Position numbers and translations under genes: made by a program | Origin: Phaeovulum veldkampii DSM 11550 | Lineage (GTDB): Bacteria; Pseudomonadota; Alphaproteobacteria; Rhodobacterales; Rhodobacteraceae | DNA length: 64,000 bases | NCBI RefSeq assembly: GCF_003034995.1 | Contig: NZ_PZKF01000001.1 | Location: forward strand, 1 to 64,000 | Direction of reading: 5' to 3' | The notes under the pieces: model-generated | Databases searched by the model: none | Told to the model about the DNA's origin: nothing | The model's input: only the letters and a program-made list of their open reading frames with translations | Part shown: positions 54,078 to 62,655 of the stretch, piece after piece | Numbering within the stretch: position 1 is the stretch's first letter | How the letters are laid out: each line of letters starts with the position of its first letter

Positions 54078-55599
54078 ACAGCGATCCCAGTACGCCGCGC
54101 ACCAGAGCCTGACCCGATTTGGTGCCAAGCTGGCGCGCAAAGCTCTTGCCAAAGGCGACCGCGATCGAATCCGACTTCGATGCGGCGCGTTTGGGGGCGC
54201 GGGAAGGCCGGTCGTCTTCCGAGCCATAGCGGCGTGCGGCGCGGAATTCGCGCGCCTCTGTCGCGGCGGTCTGCGCTGCGGCGGCTTCGGCGGCGGCACT
54301 GGCGCGCGCCGCCAGCCGTTCAAAGGCCGAGTCGCGGTCGATAGTGGCGCCGTATTTCACCCCCAGCACCGAGCCGGAAACAATGCGCTGGCGTTCCTCG
54401 GGGGTGAGGGTGCCCAGGCGGCTGAGCGGCGGGCGGATCAATGTGCGCTCCACCATGCCGGGGATGCCCTTGGCCTCAAGGAACGAGGTGACGGCCTCGC
54501 CGGTGCCAACCTCCTTGATCGCGGTTTGCGTATCAAAGGCGGGGTTGGGGCGATAATTCTGCGCGGCGCGGGACAGATCTTTCTGATCCCTGGCGGTGAA
54601 TGCGCGCAGTGCGTGCTGCACCCGGTTACCCAACTGGCCCAGCACGTCGTCGGGCACATCGGCGGGGTTCTGGGTCACGAAATAGACCCCCACGCCTTTC
54701 GACCGGATCAGCCGCGCCACCTGTTCGACCTTGTCGATCAGCGCCTTGGGCGCATCGTCAAACAGCAGATGCGCCTCGTCGAAAAAGAACACAAAGCGCG
54801 GGCGGTCGGGGTCGCCTACCTCGGGCAATTCTTCAAACAGTTCCGACAACAGCCACAGCAGGAAGGTTGCGTAAAGCCGCGGCGAGGCCATCAGCCGTTC
54901 GGCCGCCAGAATGTTGATGCGGCCACGCCCGTCCGGGGCTGGCGCCATCATGTCGGCCAGATCCAGCGCAGGCTCGCCGAACAACTGCGCGCCGCCCTGA
55001 TTTTCCAGCACCAGAAGCTGGCGCTGGATCGCACCGATGGTGGCCGCGGCCACATTGCCATAGCGCAGGCCGATCTCGGCGGCGTTCTGGCCCACAAAGA
55101 CCAGCATCGCCTGAAGATCCTTGAGATCAAGCAGTGGCAGCCCCTCTTCGTCGGCCAGCCGGAAGGCGATGTTCAAAACGCCCTCTTGCGCCTCGGTCAG
55201 GTTCATCAGCCGCGCCAGCAACAGCGGCCCCATTTCCGAAACGGTGGTGCGCACCGGGTGGCCCAGGTCGCCGAACATATCCCAGAAGGTGACTGGAAAC
55301 GCCTGATAGGCCAGATCAAAGCCGATCGTCGCCGCGCGCTTTTCGAACGCGCCGTGCAACTTGCCCGCCGGGTCGCCCGGCATCGCCAGCCCCGCCAGAT
55401 CGCCCTTCACATCCGACAGAAAGACCGGAACCCCGGCGGCAGAAAAGCCTTCGGCCAGAACCTGAAGCGTGACCGTCTTGCCGGTGCCGGTGGCGCCCGC
55501 GATCAGCCCGTGCCGGTTGGCCTGTTTCAACAGCACCTGCTGCGGCACCGTATGATCAACGCCGCCGCCCCCCACGAAAATTCCGTTTTCCGTCAGCAC
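54064..55599 (-). CDS. HerA/DUF853-type ATPase
   Basis: 511 aa. RecA/FtsK-like ATPase with Walker A GATGTGKT (35-42), [13 protein letters not shown], and Walker [15 protein letters not shown] near residues 264-277, followed by a sensor [14 protein letters not shown]. Family proteins (YjgR, DUF853) are related to HerA DNA translocases; the role is unknown. GTG start at 55599 with AAGGAGG eight bases before; upstream open frame goes into intergenic sequence. Confidence 0.9.
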   Translation of the reverse strand: MLTENGIFVGGGGVDHTVPQQVLLKQANRHGLIAGATGTGKTVTLQVLAEGFSAAGVPVFLSDVKGDLAGLAMPGDPAGKLHGAFEKRAATIGFDLAYQAFPVTFWDMFGDLGHPVRTTVSEMGPLLLARLMNLTEAQEGVLNIAFRLADEEGLPLLDLKDLQAMLVFVGQNAAEIGLRYGNVAAATIGAIQRQLLVLENQGGAQLFGEPALDLADMMAPAPDGRGRINILAAERLMASPRLYATFLLWLLSELFEELPEVGDPDRPRFVFFFDEAHLLFDDAPKALIDKVEQVARLIRSKGVGVYFVTQNPADVPDDVLGQLGNRVQHALRAFTARDQKDLSRAAQNYRPNPAFDTQTAIKEVGTGEAVTSFLEAKGIPGMVERTLIRPPLSRLGTLTPEERQRIVSGSVLGVKYGATIDRDSAFERLAARASAAAEAAAAQTAATEAREFRAARRYGSEDDRPSRAPKRAASKSDSIAVAFGKSFARQLGTKSGQALVRGVLGSLFKSR

Positions 55600-55710
55600 T
55601 GCCCGGCCCTCCTTGTCGCGTCGGAATGACAATACAGGGTTAACTTTCTGATGCCAGTGTGAAGCTGTCGTGAGGGGCGCTGCCCCCCGGCGTTCCCTCC
55701 CTGTCAGACT

Positions 55711-55735
55711 GCCGCGCCTTCGGGCGCGGCTTTTG
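55711..55735 (+). terminator. strong UUCG-capped terminator, plus strand
   Basis: GCCGCGCC-TTCG-GGCGCGGC stem-loop followed by TTTTG, within the otherwise empty region between the HerA-like gene and the IalB gene. Confidence 0.7.
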
Positions 55736-55773
55736 TCGGTAGTTGCGCTGGTTGCGGCCCTGTTTTTTGTCTG

Positions 55774-55802
55774 TTGACGGACAGGACCTTCGGGGCTAGC
55801 GT
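55774..55802 (+). promoter_or_regulatory. candidate promoter for a small RNA
   Basis: TTGACG (55774-55779), 17-nt spacer, TAGCGT (55797-55802), 48 bp before a stem-loop terminator. Confidence 0.4.
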
Positions 55803-55808
55803 TCACGC

Positions 55809-55880
55809 AATGATGAAGTCGGCCAGTCCGACAGGGAACACTGTTCTGGAAAAAGGGCTCTTGATGGGCCCTTTTTCTTT
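55809..55880 (+). ncRNA. candidate small RNA
   Basis: About 72 nt between the promoter above and a perfect 9-bp terminator stem AAAAAGGGC/GCCCTTTTT (55850-55876). It can fold GTCGG/CCGAC (55818-55832) and GAAC/GTTC (near 55836-55846). No matching known family that I can name. It lies in a 400-bp region without a gene. Confidence 0.45.
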
Positions 55881-56001
55881 CTGTCGGCGTCGGGCGGGCA
55901 AGAATCCGCGACCTTGCCCCAACTTGCCGCTTTTCGCCGCTGACACCCCTGGGGCTGCGTGCTAAGCGAAACGCGCAAATTGTTCCCACGGGATGGACAT
56001 C

Positions 56002-56628
56002 ATGTCAGACCTTTCGAAATCGCTTGTGATTGCCCTTGTTCTGGGGCTTGCCGCCCCGGCGCTGGCGCAAGATGCGGCGGCCCCCGCCACCGAGGCCCCT
56101 GCCGCCGAAGCCCCCGCGTCAGAGGCACCCGCCGCCCAAGCCCCGGCCGCCGATGCCGAAAACAAGGTCGGCTCGACCTATGTCGCCGAAACCCAGGGCG
56201 ACTGGCAGGTGCAATGCGTGCGCACCGAAGACGGCAAAGACCCGTGCCAGCTTTATCAACTGCTGAAAGACAACAAAGGCAATTCGGTGGCCGAGATCAG
56301 CCTGTTCGGCCTGCCCGACGGCCAGAAGGCCGCCGCCGGCGCCACGATCATCACCCCGCTGGAAACCCTGCTGACCGAAAACGTGCGGATCAAGATCGAT
56401 TCGGGCGAGCCCAAGGTCTATCCTTTCACCTTCTGCGCGCGGATCGGCTGCGTGGCCCGTCTGGGCTTTACCGCGGAAGAGGTGGCCGAACTGAAAAAAG
56501 GCAACAAGGCGGTGCTGAGCATCGTGCCGATCGCGGCGCCCGATCAGAAGGTTGAACTGCCGGTCTCGCTCAAGGGCTTTACCGCGGGTTATGACGCGGT
56601 GAAAAAAGCCAACGACGCCGCGCGCTGA
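56002..56628 (+). CDS. invasion-associated locus B (IalB) family protein
   Basis: 208 aa. Signal peptide ([18 protein letters not shown]), then an Ala/Pro-rich linker of about 30 residues ([17 protein letters not shown] repeats), then the IalB domain: [51 protein letters not shown] with conserved Cys pairs. Periplasmic; in alphaproteobacteria these are mostly of unknown role. ATG 56002 chosen over 55993; both are possible. Followed by a bidirectional terminator. Confidence 0.85.
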   Translation: MSDLSKSLVIALVLGLAAPALAQDAAAPATEAPAAEAPASEAPAAQAPAADAENKVGSTYVAETQGDWQVQCVRTEDGKDPCQLYQLLKDNKGNSVAEISLFGLPDGQKAAAGATIITPLETLLTENVRIKIDSGEPKVYPFTFCARIGCVARLGFTAEEVAELKKGNKAVLSIVPIAAPDQKVELPVSLKGFTAGYDAVKKANDAAR

Positions 56629-56647
56629 ACGCGCCCCCAACATCGTG

Positions 56648-56675
56648 AAACGCCGCCCATCGGGGCGGCGTTTTC
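56648..56675. terminator. bidirectional terminator between IalB and KAS genes
   Basis: ACGCCGCCC/GGGCGGCGT perfect 9-bp stem with ATCG loop, flanked by AAA and TTTT on the two sides, serving both converging genes. Confidence 0.9.
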
Positions 56676-56704
56676 ATTTCTGCGCACTGACTTGCCGCGT
56701 GCAG

Positions 56705-57913
56705 TTACAGCTTGCGCAGCGCAATCACCGCGTTCAGGCCACCAAAGGCAAAGGCATTCGACAGCACCGCATCGACCTGCGCCTGCCGCGCCACGTTCGG
56801 CACCACATCCAGCGCGCATTCGGGGTCGGGTTCCTGATAGCCGATGGTGGGGGCAATCACCCCCTCGTTCAGCGCCATCAGGCAGGCCAGCAGCTCCACC
56901 GCGCCGGTGCCCCCGATCAGATGCCCGTGCATCGACTTGGTGGACGAAATCATCAGCCGGTCGGCGTGATGGCCAAAGGCATGGGCCACCGCGGCGCATT
57001 CGGTCTTGTCATTGGCGGCGGTGCCGGTGCCATGGGCGTTGATATAGCCCACATCCTCGGGGTTCAGCCCGGCGTCGCGCAAGGCTCCGGTGATCGCCCG
57101 TTCCGCCCCCTGCGCTGAAGGCATTACGATATCGGAGGCATCCGACGACATCGCAAAACCCGCCACCTCGGCCAGAATCTGCGCGCCGCGGGCGCGGGCG
57201 TGGTCGTAATCCTCGAACACGAAAACCCCGGCGCCCTCGCCCTGGACCATGCCGTTGCGGTCGGCCGAAAACGGGCGGCAGGCGTCTTTTGACATCACCC
57301 GCAACCCTTCCCAGGCCTTGATCCCGCCGAAACACAGCATCGCCTCTGCCCCGCCGGTCAGCATTGCCTTGGCCGCGCCCGAGCGCACCATCTGGAACGC
57401 CAGCCCCATCGCGTGATTGGAACTGGCGCAAGCGGTGGAGACGCTGAACGAGGGGCCGCGCAGATTGTATTCCATGCTGACATGGCTGGCGGCAGCGCTG
57501 TTCATCAGCTTGGGCACCACGAAGGGATGAACGCGGTTCTTGCCCTCTTCATAGACCACCCGGTAGTTTTCATCCCAGGTGTTGACGCCGCCCCCCGCCG
57601 TGCCCAGCACGACGCCCGAGGTCATCGACAGTTCGCCGCAAAACTCCAGCCCCGACTGCTCCACCGCCTGTTTCGCGGCATGCAGCGTAAACTGGGTAAA
57701 GCGGTCATAAAGCGCGATCTGCTGGCGGTTGAAATGCGCCTCTGCATCCCAGCCCCTGACCTGCGCGCCAATGCGGATCGAAAGCCGTTCCACATCGCGG
57801 ACATCCAGATCGCCGATGCCGCAGCGCCCGTCACGCAGAGCCGCGTATGTTTCGGGCACCGTCAGCCCAAGGGCGTTGACGGTGCCTGCCCCGGTGATGA
57901 CGACGCGCCTCAT
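56705..57913 (-). CDS. beta-ketoacyl-ACP synthase II-like
   Basis: 402 aa thiolase-fold condensing enzyme. Catalytic triad seen: Cys162 (STACASSNHAMG), His294 (AHGTGTAANDK), His331 (STKSMHGHLIGG). Its start overlaps the ACP stop (ATGA), and lpxD lies upstream, so it probably builds a specialised acyl chain on that ACP, perhaps for lipid A or an outer-membrane lipid, and is distinct from the main FabF. Gene name not certain. Confidence 0.88.
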   Translation of the reverse strand: MRRVVITGAGTVNALGLTVPETYAALRDGRCGIGDLDVRDVERLSIRIGAQVRGWDAEAHFNRQQIALYDRFTQFTLHAAKQAVEQSGLEFCGELSMTSGVVLGTAGGGVNTWDENYRVVYEEGKNRVHPFVVPKLMNSAAASHVSMEYNLRGPSFSVSTACASSNHAMGLAFQMVRSGAAKAMLTGGAEAMLCFGGIKAWEGLRVMSKDACRPFSADRNGMVQGEGAGVFVFEDYDHARARGAQILAEVAGFAMSSDASDIVMPSAQGAERAITGALRDAGLNPEDVGYINAHGTGTAANDKTECAAVAHAFGHHADRLMISSTKSMHGHLIGGTGAVELLACLMALNEGVIAPTIGYQEPDPECALDVVPNVARQAQVDAVLSNAFAFGGLNAVIALRKL

Positions 57914-58191
57914 GCCAGCGCGGCGTTCGGGCTTTTGGCGGCGATCAGCGACTCGACCGCCGCCACGATGGCGCCGACCGAGGACAGGTCAAGGCCGCTT
58001 TGCTCGGCCTCGTTGGCGTTGAAGGGCACCGAGATGTCGAATTCCTCCTCGATTGCAAAGATGGCCTCGACCAGCCCGAGGCTGTCGATTCCCAGCGCAT
58101 TCAGCGACATGTCGGGCGTCACCTCGTGGCTGTCACGAACCGCCTGCTGGGCGATGATGGCGATGATGCGGTCTTTCACGCTGGTCTCCAT
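57910..58191 (-). CDS. acyl carrier protein
   Basis: 93 aa four-helix ACP with the phosphopantetheine Ser37 in GIDSLGLVEAIFAIEEEF. It is more acidic at the C-terminus and longer than the housekeeping AcpP. Sitting between lpxD and a condensing enzyme, it looks like a dedicated ACP for a special acyl chain, like AcpXL systems in other alphaproteobacteria, though sequence identity to AcpXL looks low. ATG 58191. Confidence 0.88.
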   Translation of the reverse strand: METSVKDRIIAIIAQQAVRDSHEVTPDMSLNALGIDSLGLVEAIFAIEEEFDISVPFNANEAEQSGLDLSSVGAIVAAVESLIAAKSPNAALA

Positions 58192-58203
58192 ATCCGTCTC
58201 CGA

Positions 58204-59295
58204 TCAGGCCTTGTCGCTCAGTTTTGTAACGGTTTCCCGAAGCTCTGCCACCTGTGCGACAAGCCGCCCCAGTCGGCGCAGGTTCTTGTTGATCTCAAGC
58301 TGAGCCTCCATCTTGATCGCGGGCGATCCCAGCACCACCCGGCCCGCAGGCACGTTGGTAAAAATCTTGGATGCGCCGCCCGCGATCACGTCATCCCCGA
58401 TAAAGATGTTGTCGGTCACGCCACATTGCCCCGCCAGCACGACCCGGTCACCGATGCGGACCGACCCCGCCACGCCGACCTGACCACACAGCATGCAATC
58501 GCGCCCGACCACGACATTGTGGCCGATGTGGACCATGTTGTCCATTTTGGTGCCGGTGCCGATCACCGTGGCGCGCACCGTGCCGCGGTCGATCGTGGCA
58601 TTGGCGCCCAATTCCACATCGTCGCCGATTTCGACGGTGCCCAGGCTGTGGATGCGCGTCCAGCTTTGCGGGCGGATTTCCTCGCGCGTGCCAAGGGTCG
58701 CGCGGATTTCCTCGACCCCCGATTTTTCGGGCGTGACAAAGGAAAACCCGTCTGCCCCCACCACGGCGCCGGGGTTGGCGATGAAGCGGTCGCCGATCGT
58801 CACCCGCGCGCAGATGCGCACCCCCGAATGCAGCAGGCAATCGTCGCCGATCCGTGCGCCTTCGGCGATGCTGACATGGGCCGCGATGCGTGCCCGCGCG
58901 CCCAGTCGCGCGCCGCGGCCGATCACCACAAAGGGGCCGATGGCGGCGCCCGCGCCGATCTCGGCGCTGGGGTGGATCACGGCGCTGGGGTGGATACCGG
59001 GGTCAATCTCGGGGCCGGGGTCGAAGGCACGGCTCAGCCCGGCCATGGCCAGCCGGGGCCGAGCCACAAAGATTGCGCCTTGCAGCCCCAGTGCGCGCCA
59101 GTCGGCCCCCTCCCACAAGATCGCGGCGCGGGCCTGGCCCTGGGCCAGACCGGGCGCATATTTCGGGTCCATCGCCAGCGCCAGATGCCGCGGTCCGGCT
59201 GTGGCAGGCTCGGAGGCGGCCTCGATCGGCAGCGTCAGGTCACCCTCGGCCCGCGCGCCCAGGGCGGTTGCGATATCGGCTAGCGTCTGCGCCAT
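58204..59295 (-). CDS. lpxD: UDP-3-O-acylglucosamine N-acyltransferase
   Basis: 363 aa left-handed beta-helix enzyme that adds the second 3-hydroxyacyl chain in lipid A synthesis. Hexapeptide repeats start near residue 100 (IHPSAVIHPSAEIGAGAAIGPF and following), with the catalytic His in NMVHIGHNVVVGR. A C-terminal extension (residues 330-363) ends in a Glu/Lys-rich helix. This copy lies next to an ACP and KAS instead of the usual bamA/fabZ/lpxA cluster, so it may be a paralogue. Confidence 0.9.
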   Translation of the reverse strand: MAQTLADIATALGARAEGDLTLPIEAASEPATAGPRHLALAMDPKYAPGLAQGQARAAILWEGADWRALGLQGAIFVARPRLAMAGLSRAFDPGPEIDPGIHPSAVIHPSAEIGAGAAIGPFVVIGRGARLGARARIAAHVSIAEGARIGDDCLLHSGVRICARVTIGDRFIANPGAVVGADGFSFVTPEKSGVEEIRATLGTREEIRPQSWTRIHSLGTVEIGDDVELGANATIDRGTVRATVIGTGTKMDNMVHIGHNVVVGRDCMLCGQVGVAGSVRIGDRVVLAGQCGVTDNIFIGDDVIAGGASKIFTNVPAGRVVLGSPAIKMEAQLEINKNLRRLGRLVAQVAELRETVTKLSDKA

Positions 59296-59337
59296 GTGGC
59301 CCCCGAAGTCAGCGGGGCACCCTGCCCCTGCCCCGGT

Positions 59338-60945
59338 TTACCCGCCGATGCCGGGCAATTCCACCCCGGCCTTTTGCAGCGCTGCGAAAAGCAGGGCATC
59401 GCGGCCGTAAACGTCGCGTCGATATTCGATGCGGCCCTTGGGCATAGGCCAGGCGGTGAAATAGACCAGATGCACCGGCACCGGGGTTTCCAGCCGCACG
59501 GTCGTTTCACGCCCGCTGTCCAGATGGCGTTGGAAGTCGTCCTGCGGATCGTCGCTTTGCGGCGCCAGCAGGGCATAGGCCAGATCAAAGGGGCGCCCGA
59601 CCCGGATGCAGCCATGCGAAAACGCCCGCACCTCACGCGAGAACAGCGATTTCGAGGGGGTGTCGTGCAGATAGATGTTCCATGGGTTGGGGAACATGAA
59701 CTTCACCAGCCCCAGCGCATTGCCATCCGAGGGTGGCTGCTGCATCGCATAGGGAAAGGAACGGGCATTATACTGCGCGAAATTGATGGCCGAGCGCGGC
59801 ACCACGCGGCCGCGGCTGTCGATCAGCTTCAGATGCCCCGCCGCGTTGGGGTTGCGCTGCATCATCGGCAGATATTCCTTGACCGTGATCGAACGCGGCA
59901 CGCTCCAGCTCGGGTTGATGACCATATGCTCCATCTGGTCGGAAAACTCGGGGCTGCGGCGGTCGGGCTGATCCATGCCGACGACGGTCACGGTTTCAAA
60001 GGTGACCTTGCCGTGGTCGATGATGCGGGCGCTGAAATCGGGCAGGTTGACCCAGATATGGCGCGCGCCCAGATCGAGGCCGTTCATCCAGCGCAGCCGT
60101 TCCAGCGCGACGGTGACAGCACGGAGACGGTCCTGGGGGCTGCGGTTGATCTCGGCCAGCGTGCTTTCGCCCGCGACGCCATCGGGGGGCAGGCCATGGT
60201 CGATCTGAAATTGCTGCACCGCCTTTTGCAGATCGCCATCATAGCTGGCGGTGGCCGAACGACCCATGTAGCCCATGGCAAACAGCCGGTCGCGCAGCGC
60301 GATCACGGCAGCGCCGGTGGCCCCAGGTTTCAGCGCCCCGCCGGGCACCGGCGCGCCCCAGCCGCCCTGCCCGATGGTGCGGGCCAGATCGAGCCGCGCC
60401 TTCATCAGTTGCGCATATTGCGGCGCCGAAGGCGGCAACGCGCGCAGAAACTGTGCCGGGTCGGCGGCGGCAAAGCCTGTCAGCAGATCGACCCGATCAC
60501 GCCGCGCGATTTCCCGCACGATGCCCGCATCCACCGCCTTTGGGTCCAGCGCGCCGGTGCTGACATCTTGAGCATAGGCCAGAAAAGCCGCTGACATTGC
60601 AACCTCCAGCAGCCCGCGCTCGCGCTCCGAGGCCAGCCGCTCGAACCGGGCGCGCAGCCCGGCGGCATCGTAGCGCGCAGTGGGCAGGCCATGATGGGCG
60701 GCCGCCTCCAGCGCGGAAAACAGCGCGTGGCGGCGGTCTGCATCCTCGGGCGTGGTCCAGAGCGGGGCCTGCGCGCGGGCGCCGTAGAACACCGCAAGCG
60801 CAGGGTCGATCGCCGCCGCCTCGGCCACGGCCCGACCGAAACCCGAGGATTGCGCCCATGCCTGTTGCCCGCCCGGCCCCGCGAAGGTCAGCACAAGCGC
60901 CAGAACCATGCCCGCCCAGACCCGCGTCCTGATCATCGCCGCCAT
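59338..60945 (-). CDS. L,D-transpeptidase (YcbB/LdtD-like) with peptidoglycan-binding domain
   Basis: 535 aa. Signal peptide (WAGMVLALVLTFAGPGGQQAWAQ), a scaffold domain, a PG_binding_1 motif (DGDLQKAVQQFQIDHGLPPDGVAG) and the YkuD catalytic motif SHGCIRV near residue 445 (nucleophile Cys), preceded by FMFPNPWNIYLHDT. It makes 3-3 cross-links or anchors proteins to murein in the periplasm. ATG 60945 (GGGGGAG just before). First gene of the lpxD-ACP-KAS unit on this strand; gap to lpxD is 42 bp. Confidence 0.92.
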   Translation of the reverse strand: MAAMIRTRVWAGMVLALVLTFAGPGGQQAWAQSSGFGRAVAEAAAIDPALAVFYGARAQAPLWTTPEDADRRHALFSALEAAAHHGLPTARYDAAGLRARFERLASERERGLLEVAMSAAFLAYAQDVSTGALDPKAVDAGIVREIARRDRVDLLTGFAAADPAQFLRALPPSAPQYAQLMKARLDLARTIGQGGWGAPVPGGALKPGATGAAVIALRDRLFAMGYMGRSATASYDGDLQKAVQQFQIDHGLPPDGVAGESTLAEINRSPQDRLRAVTVALERLRWMNGLDLGARHIWVNLPDFSARIIDHGKVTFETVTVVGMDQPDRRSPEFSDQMEHMVINPSWSVPRSITVKEYLPMMQRNPNAAGHLKLIDSRGRVVPRSAINFAQYNARSFPYAMQQPPSDGNALGLVKFMFPNPWNIYLHDTPSKSLFSREVRAFSHGCIRVGRPFDLAYALLAPQSDDPQDDFQRHLDSGRETTVRLETPVPVHLVYFTAWPMPKGRIEYRRDVYGRDALLFAALQKAGVELPGIGG

Positions 60946-61269
60946 GTCTCCCCCGGATTCTTGCCCACCCTTGGCTGTTACAAGCGTTTGACAAAAAGTC
61001 ATCCCTGTCCATGCCAACCGCCCGAATTTCTGAAAAATATGCGCCTTCGCAGCCACGCTCACGCGCCGTGATGCCGCCAGGCAACACCGCGGCGGCCTTA
61101 GCACCCGAGCGGGTTTTCAGCAAAATCCTGCCGATCAAGCAGTATCGACAGGGCGCGCGCGAACAGCACGGTTGGCGAAAGGAGGATTTCGTGTCATAAC
61201 GTCGCCACGAGCAATTGTGTCAAAGCCGTGAGTATAGGCGGCAACCAAAAGCAGGACAGGCGATCACGC
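60946..61269. other. intergenic region between divergent cell-wall genes
   Basis: 324 bp. No protein gene seen. It contains a strong GAAAGGAGGATTTC ribosome-like site followed by GTG TCA TAA (near 61187-61199), a mini frame too short to score, and no tRNA. It must hold the promoters of the L,D-transpeptidase (minus) and the DUF882 gene (plus); I see no clear operator. Confidence 0.4.
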
Positions 61270-61830
61270 ATGACAATGACGATGATTTCGCGGCGCGGAT
61301 TGCTGGGCGCGTTTGCAGCAACCATGATCACCGCGGCCCCCACGTCAACCAATGCCTTCGGCATTCTTCGTGGGGCTGGCGATATCCGTCGCATCAAGAT
61401 GTATTCGGGCCGCACCGGCGAAACCCTTGATACCGTTTACTGGATCGAGGGGGAATACATCCCCGAGGCGCTGAAAGAGATCAACCATTTCATGCGCGAC
61501 TGGCGCAACGGGCAGAAGGTCGTGATCGACCCGCGCACCGTCGATATCGCCGCCGCCGCGCATCGGTTGCTGGATGTGAACGAGCCCTACATGATGCTGT
61601 CGGGCTACCGCTCGCCTCAGACCAATGCAATGCTGCGATCGCGGTCGCGCGGGGTGGCGAAAAACTCGCTGCACATGAAGGGTCAGGCGGCCGACCTGCG
61701 GCTGAAGTCGCGCTCGGTCGGGCAGATCTACAATGCCGCCTCGGCCTGCCATGCAGGCGGTGTGGGGCGCTATTCGCGGTCCAATTTCGTCCATATGGAT
61801 TGCGGGCCGGTGCGGACCTGGGGGCGGTAA
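61270..61830 (+). CDS. DUF882/YcbK-type murein peptidase (M15-like), Tat signal
   Basis: 186 aa. Twin-Arg leader SRRGLLGAFAATMITAA, so it probably leaves via Tat. The catalytic domain keeps HMKGQAADLRL (His and Asp) and VGRYSRSNFVHMDCG (second His), the zinc site of LAS-type peptidases such as YcbK. It should trim or cross-link murein and faces the L,D-transpeptidase across a divergent region, a sensible cell-wall pair. ATG 61270; AGGACAGG lies eight bases before. Confidence 0.88.
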   Translation: MTMTMISRRGLLGAFAATMITAAPTSTNAFGILRGAGDIRRIKMYSGRTGETLDTVYWIEGEYIPEALKEINHFMRDWRNGQKVVIDPRTVDIAAAAHRLLDVNEPYMMLSGYRSPQTNAMLRSRSRGVAKNSLHMKGQAADLRLKSRSVGQIYNAASACHAGGVGRYSRSNFVHMDCGPVRTWGR

Positions 61831-61859
61831 GCCAACGGCCCAAGATCGCATCGAACCGA

Positions 61860-61889
61860 AAAAAGGCGCCGCAACCGCAGCGCCTTTTT
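61860..61889. terminator. bidirectional terminator after the DUF882 gene
   Basis: AAAAAGGCGC/GCGCCTTTTT, perfect 10-bp stem, 10-nt loop; serves the DUF882 gene and the convergent cytochrome b gene. Confidence 0.9.
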
Positions 61890-61944
61890 CGTTATGCCAA
61901 GGCGTGATACCCGGCGCCGGACCCGAAGACCCGACGCCGGAGGA

Positions 61945-62655
61945 TCAATGCCGCGGGGTGCGCAGACGCTCGGGCATGTCGGCCATGAAATAGGCCTCTT
62001 CCTCGGCCGTCAGTTCAACCTTTTCAAACCCGAAGATCATTGGCCGGATATGGTGCAGGAACCCGTGCCCGATGGTCAGCAGGTAGGTATGCACCACCAC
62101 GAAGGCTGCGATTGAAAAGGCTGACAGAATGTGGATGTTGGCCACGATCTGCAACAGGAAGCTGGCATTGTCGAGATCGTCCCACAGGCCATAGCCCAGA
62201 TAGATCAGCCCCGACACCCAGATCGCCGGAAACAGCGCGATCTTGACGGCCAGATAGGCCAGTGCCTGCAACGGGTTGTGCCGCCGCTTGTAGCTTTTTC
62301 GATAGGGGTGCTCCTCGCCGTGGAACACGCCCCAGGCGTAAAAGCGCATGACCCTGAACAGCCCCTCGGTCTTGGGGATAAACTGCTTCCAGGCTTCGGT
62401 GGTGAACAGCCAGAAGGTAGCGAAAAGCCAAAGCAGCAGCAGCGCCAGCGCCGTCAGCGTATGAACCGTCACCGCCGTCTCGAAGGACAGGATCTGGTGC
62501 ATCCCCATCAGCCGGGCGCCGGTGAACATCAGCAGGAAGATGGAACCCGCCTGGCTCCAGTGCCAGATGCGGTTGAACGCCGGATAGACCAGCACGCAGC
62601 GGATATTGCCCTTGGCGCTGCCGTCGGGGGTCGGGGTCGTTGCGGTGTCAGTCAT
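61945..62655 (-). CDS. cytochrome b/b6-type integral membrane subunit
   Basis: 236 aa. Four or five helices with haem-ligand His residues (FNRIWHWSQAGSIF, TVHTLTALALLLLW, ANIHILSAFSIAAFVVVHTYLLTIGHGFLHH). This is the layout of the di-haem b subunits that link quinol to periplasmic reductases (as in formate dehydrogenase gamma or PhsC). It overlaps the octaheme gene by 8 nt, so it most likely passes quinol electrons to that cytochrome. ATG 62655. Confidence 0.88.
   Translation of the reverse strand: MTDTATTPTPDGSAKGNIRCVLVYPAFNRIWHWSQAGSIFLLMFTGARLMGMHQILSFETAVTVHTLTALALLLLWLFATFWLFTTEAWKQFIPKTEGLFRVMRFYAWGVFHGEEHPYRKSYKRRHNPLQALAYLAVKIALFPAIWVSGLIYLGYGLWDDLDNASFLLQIVANIHILSAFSIAAFVVVHTYLLTIGHGFLHHIRPMIFGFEKVELTAEEEAYFMADMPERLRTPRH

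Noticed and set aside
61011-61199. 62-codon frame in the intergenic region before the DUF882 gene
   Set aside because: No conserved pattern; it ends in the GTG TCA TAA mini frame and overlaps the promoter area.
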